Shown in pieces: positions 61,121-64,000 of a stretch of 64,000 bases of DNA (its first letter is position 1; each line of letters starts with the position of its first letter). Origin of the DNA: Struthidea cinerea (Eukaryota; Chordata; Aves; Passeriformes; Corcoracidae). The stretch is from the NCBI GenBank assembly GCA_013397865.1, contig VZTI01001775.1, positions 124,001 to 188,000 of the forward strand. Direction: 5' to 3'. A program made the position numbers and the translations under genes. The notes under the pieces are model-generated. The model saw only the letters and a program-made list of their open reading frames with translations, ran no database searches and was not told the DNA's origin.

Positions 61121-64000
61121 ATTAACAGTCTGTCTTTTCCCGAACGAAAGTACAGGAAAAACACAGACACCTCACCTCAACCACCCCCAAGTTATTCTTT
61201 GAATTACCTTTGCAAAGATAGCACAATATTGAAGAGCAACTATGGTCTTCCATTTTACAGAAAGGAAAAGGCATAAAAAGATGGTGTAGGAGAACTCTAC
61301 ACTGCAGATCATGCTAAGAGCAGGAGTTGGTGACTCAGTCCAAAAGACAGAAAAGCTGTGCATCTTCCAAGATGAGAAGGAACTAGAGAAGGACCCTCTC
61401 ATCCCTGAGTGCTACTGCAGTATTATGCCTTCTGTGCTATGGCTTATGACTTATATGCATCACTGAACAAAATTTGTCCGTTAGAGAAGAAATCTCTATA
61501 TTTACATTCTTGTGGCTTTGCTACAAGATCTCTAAGACATCATGTTAGACACTCATCTGCATTGTCCAACTCAAGAATTTATTTGTCTTGATTCCCTTCA
61601 TAATGTTGTGAGAAGAAAGGCATAAATGAGCTTAATCTCCCTTCAGGAGGCCTACTGCTCCCCCTTCAGATAGCTGGGATGAATCTCAGCCTCTGCACTG
61701 CTTTAAGACAAAGCAAAGACATGAGAATAAACATGTTACATTTAGATGACAACATAAAGTTTTTTAATACCGTGTTTATTGTCAAATAAAATTCTTTTCT
61801 GCTTTTTCATTTTTAAATTCATTGGACAGATGTGTGACAAAGAGTAAATCAACATAAATAGAGCAAATAAAATATAAAACAGGATTAAGAAATAATTAAT
61901 AAAACAAAAAAGTCGACAAGAAAGTGGCAGATTATTTGGAGCCTGATATTTATCAAAGGCTAAAGCATAGTAGGTGGCTGAGGTTATTGTATTTTTCTAT
62001 TAAGGAAGAACAGTTTCTTGGCAGATTCTGTAGGCAGTAAGGACCTCAAAGCTATTTTTAGCTTTGCATGCAATTAGGCTGCTGAATCTAATGGGAATAC
62101 ATAAACTCCCCTGTGTATCTCATCCTCTATGATGTATTTATCTCATGTTTTTGTGTTACATAGCCGTACAGAAAAACCTGCTTGCTCCTATTAAAAAAAA
62201 ACTTAAGAAACATCTATATTAAAATGTTTGCATATCCTGTATGAGCGACTTATCTCACTTAGAAACAGCAAAATGTAGTTTTCAGTCTATGTTAAAAGAA
62301 ACTGTAAAGACATTACATTATCTTAAGAAACAGGCTGCTTCTCCCTTGAGTCCAGGATCATACTTCCACACTTAGAAAATATTTGGGGTTTTTTTTACCT
62401 TTTTGTCTATCAAAACACAGACAGCTGAGAGTATATGAAAAAAAGTACATTCTTGTCCAGCTGACAGTGGTGCAATTATCTGACAATTTTCCCATCATTT
62501 GTGCTTGAGGGCACCACTAAACCAGGAGCAGTGCTGAAAGCAGAGATTGGTTATTTGCAAAAAATAGCAGGACAAATCAGCAATTTCACTACAGGCTACA
62601 CAGCTTTTCAGAACAACCTTGAGATGGGAGAGTGGAAACCTAAAGTTTTACTAATGCTTAAGATGAAGTTTGATTAATTTTCAGAAGACTGCAATACATA
62701 CCTGTACGCTTTAATAAGGAAGTGAGACCTTGATGACACAAGAGGTGCCTTCTCATACATTATCTACTAGAATAAATTAATACATGAAGAGTTTTAAGTA
62801 GTATCCAGCAGGAGAGCAGAGACTGCAGCAGGAAGCTCTAAATCTATAGCATTTGGTTGTAAATTCACCAAACCTGGCCCCTAAGTATTACAACCATGAA
62901 AGGTATTTCTGTGTGCCTTATACTGCAATAACCATTCAGTAATTATTGACTTAAAAGGGAGTTAAGCAATGAAACCTCTTTGCAGATCTAACGCTTAGCT
63001 CTTGTCCAAGAGTAGAGCACTCTAAATTACGGACAGGAAAAGGATGCACTCAGTCTTTTGCCAGGGCTGTAGCACTACCTTCAAAACTGCTCAATGTGTG
63101 TATTGTTAAATATCAGAACTTTTCAACTCGTGATCTACAAACCAATTCTGCTCATTTATCAGAAAAAAACCATATGTGTCCATAAGACCATTGTCATCTC
63201 TTGCTTGGTCTAAATAAAGTTCTTACTGAAAAACCTAGCTGAAGAGCTCTGACTGTGATTTGCTTTGTGCATTTTAGTGGTGCAAGAAGCTCCACTTACT
63301 ATTAGAATTTGCCACTGCTCTTGCTAATAGAGCACGAACTTAGATCCCAAAAAAGCACAACCATCAGCTTGTACAGGCTGCTTTCTCTCTGACTGATTTG
63401 ACAGACCAAAAGTAAAAGGATTATAGAAGAATAATAAAAAATAAATTAGAGTGAGGAAGCAGAAGAAGGAGACCTGCTGTAACAGCTGTTGTGATCTCTA
63501 AGCAGGGCACAGCATTGGAGCTCTGACAGGAGGAGCTGGTCTAGTGGTCTCAGAAAAAAAGTGATCCTGGATCTCAGGATTCTCTGGCAATGGCACGGTA
63601 GGAACCAAGATGAAGTACCAAAGGAAGACCATAATGTTTAATATAAGAAGAGTGAGCTGAAGAGGGAAATCAGAAGATTTAAGAGACATCTTGCAAAATG
63701 TAAATGAGAAAGGAAGGAATTTCAGGTCATTATGCAAGTAAAAATTAATAACTATATGGCTGATAGCAAGACTCATGGGTTTTCTGGGTTGACATTAGCC
63801 TGGGGGGTGAAAAGGGGGTAAGTTTTGCTAACATAGTGAAGAAACTTTTCTCACAATACAAAGGGGTTGAGGATGCAAAAGACATGGGTAACTGGAGGTA
63901 TGAGTAGATGCTATCCTCCGTGCTCTTCTTGCACGTGCACATAGAAGGAAGTAGAAGAATGGGATTATCCTGGAGCTCATAGTTTCCAGTCCCCCTCTGT
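61121..64000. other. Unique AT-rich noncoding DNA
   Basis: No gene or repeat family was recognised. Frames on the minus strand at 63498-63776 and 63745-63942 overlap each other and resemble no known protein. A composite TTTGCATGCAATTAG word (POU plus homeodomain type) lies at 62063-62077. Confidence 0.45.

Noticed and set aside
63498..63776. 92-codon minus-strand frame with one hydrophobic stretch and a proline-rich end
   Set aside because: Looks protein-like at its end, but there is no recognised family and no splice evidence; within chance expectation.
1..64000. tRNA, rRNA, CRISPR array, prokaryotic operon or complete provirus
   Set aside because: I saw no cloverleaf-type gene, regularly spaced repeat array, operon structure or gag-pol-env coding sequence; all ERV traces are LTR-only.

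Overview
The window reads as a stretch of bird nuclear DNA, probably from a songbird or other neoavian. It is AT-rich, has no gene-dense region, and carries the repeat types that mark avian genomes. These are many 5'-truncated CR1 LINE copies, several ending in the diagnostic ATTCTATGATTCTAT-like tail, and solo or fragmentary endogenous-retrovirus LTRs of ERVL-like and ERVK-like architecture. It is not prokaryotic: I see no operons, no long open frames outside retroelements, and no rRNA, tRNA or CRISPR. I could not recognise a host protein-coding gene. The window is best read as intergenic or deep intronic sequence.

Layout. 1-12.3 kb is mostly unique AT-rich DNA with two CR1 copies (about 2.7-3.1 kb minus, 6.6-7.1 kb plus). 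12.3-20.7 kb holds an ERVL-like solo LTR with a 5-bp target duplication, a 1.1-kb minus-strand CR1 that keeps decayed reverse-transcriptase (RT) sequence, a homeobox/POU-motif-rich segment, and a solo LTR with an intact 6-bp target duplication placed in the tail of another CR1. 20.7-27.6 kb is largely unique and holds the longest open frame not explained by a repeat (around 22.2-22.7 kb). 27.6-33.6 kb is a retroelement cluster: one LTR with a clear TATA box and AATAAA, two copies of a second LTR family in opposite orientation about 0.94 kb apart, a 1.9-kb CR1 with a recognisable RT catalytic motif, and a second CR1 3' end. 33.6-51.3 kb is mostly unique, with one LTR at 42.0-42.5 kb, microsatellites, a SOX-type palindrome, a perfect 15-bp hairpin and a possible pair of minus-strand exons. 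51.3-64 kb has a CR1 tail, a 42-bp assembly gap after a run of 15 G, a small CpG-rich patch, and a CR1 interrupted by an LTR-like insertion.

No set of genes here can be shown to work together. The best-supported biology is the insertion history of the retroelements, including two nested insertions whose target duplications can be read directly. The candidate exons and regulatory motifs are weak leads that need homology or RNA evidence. I found no convincing undescribed system.
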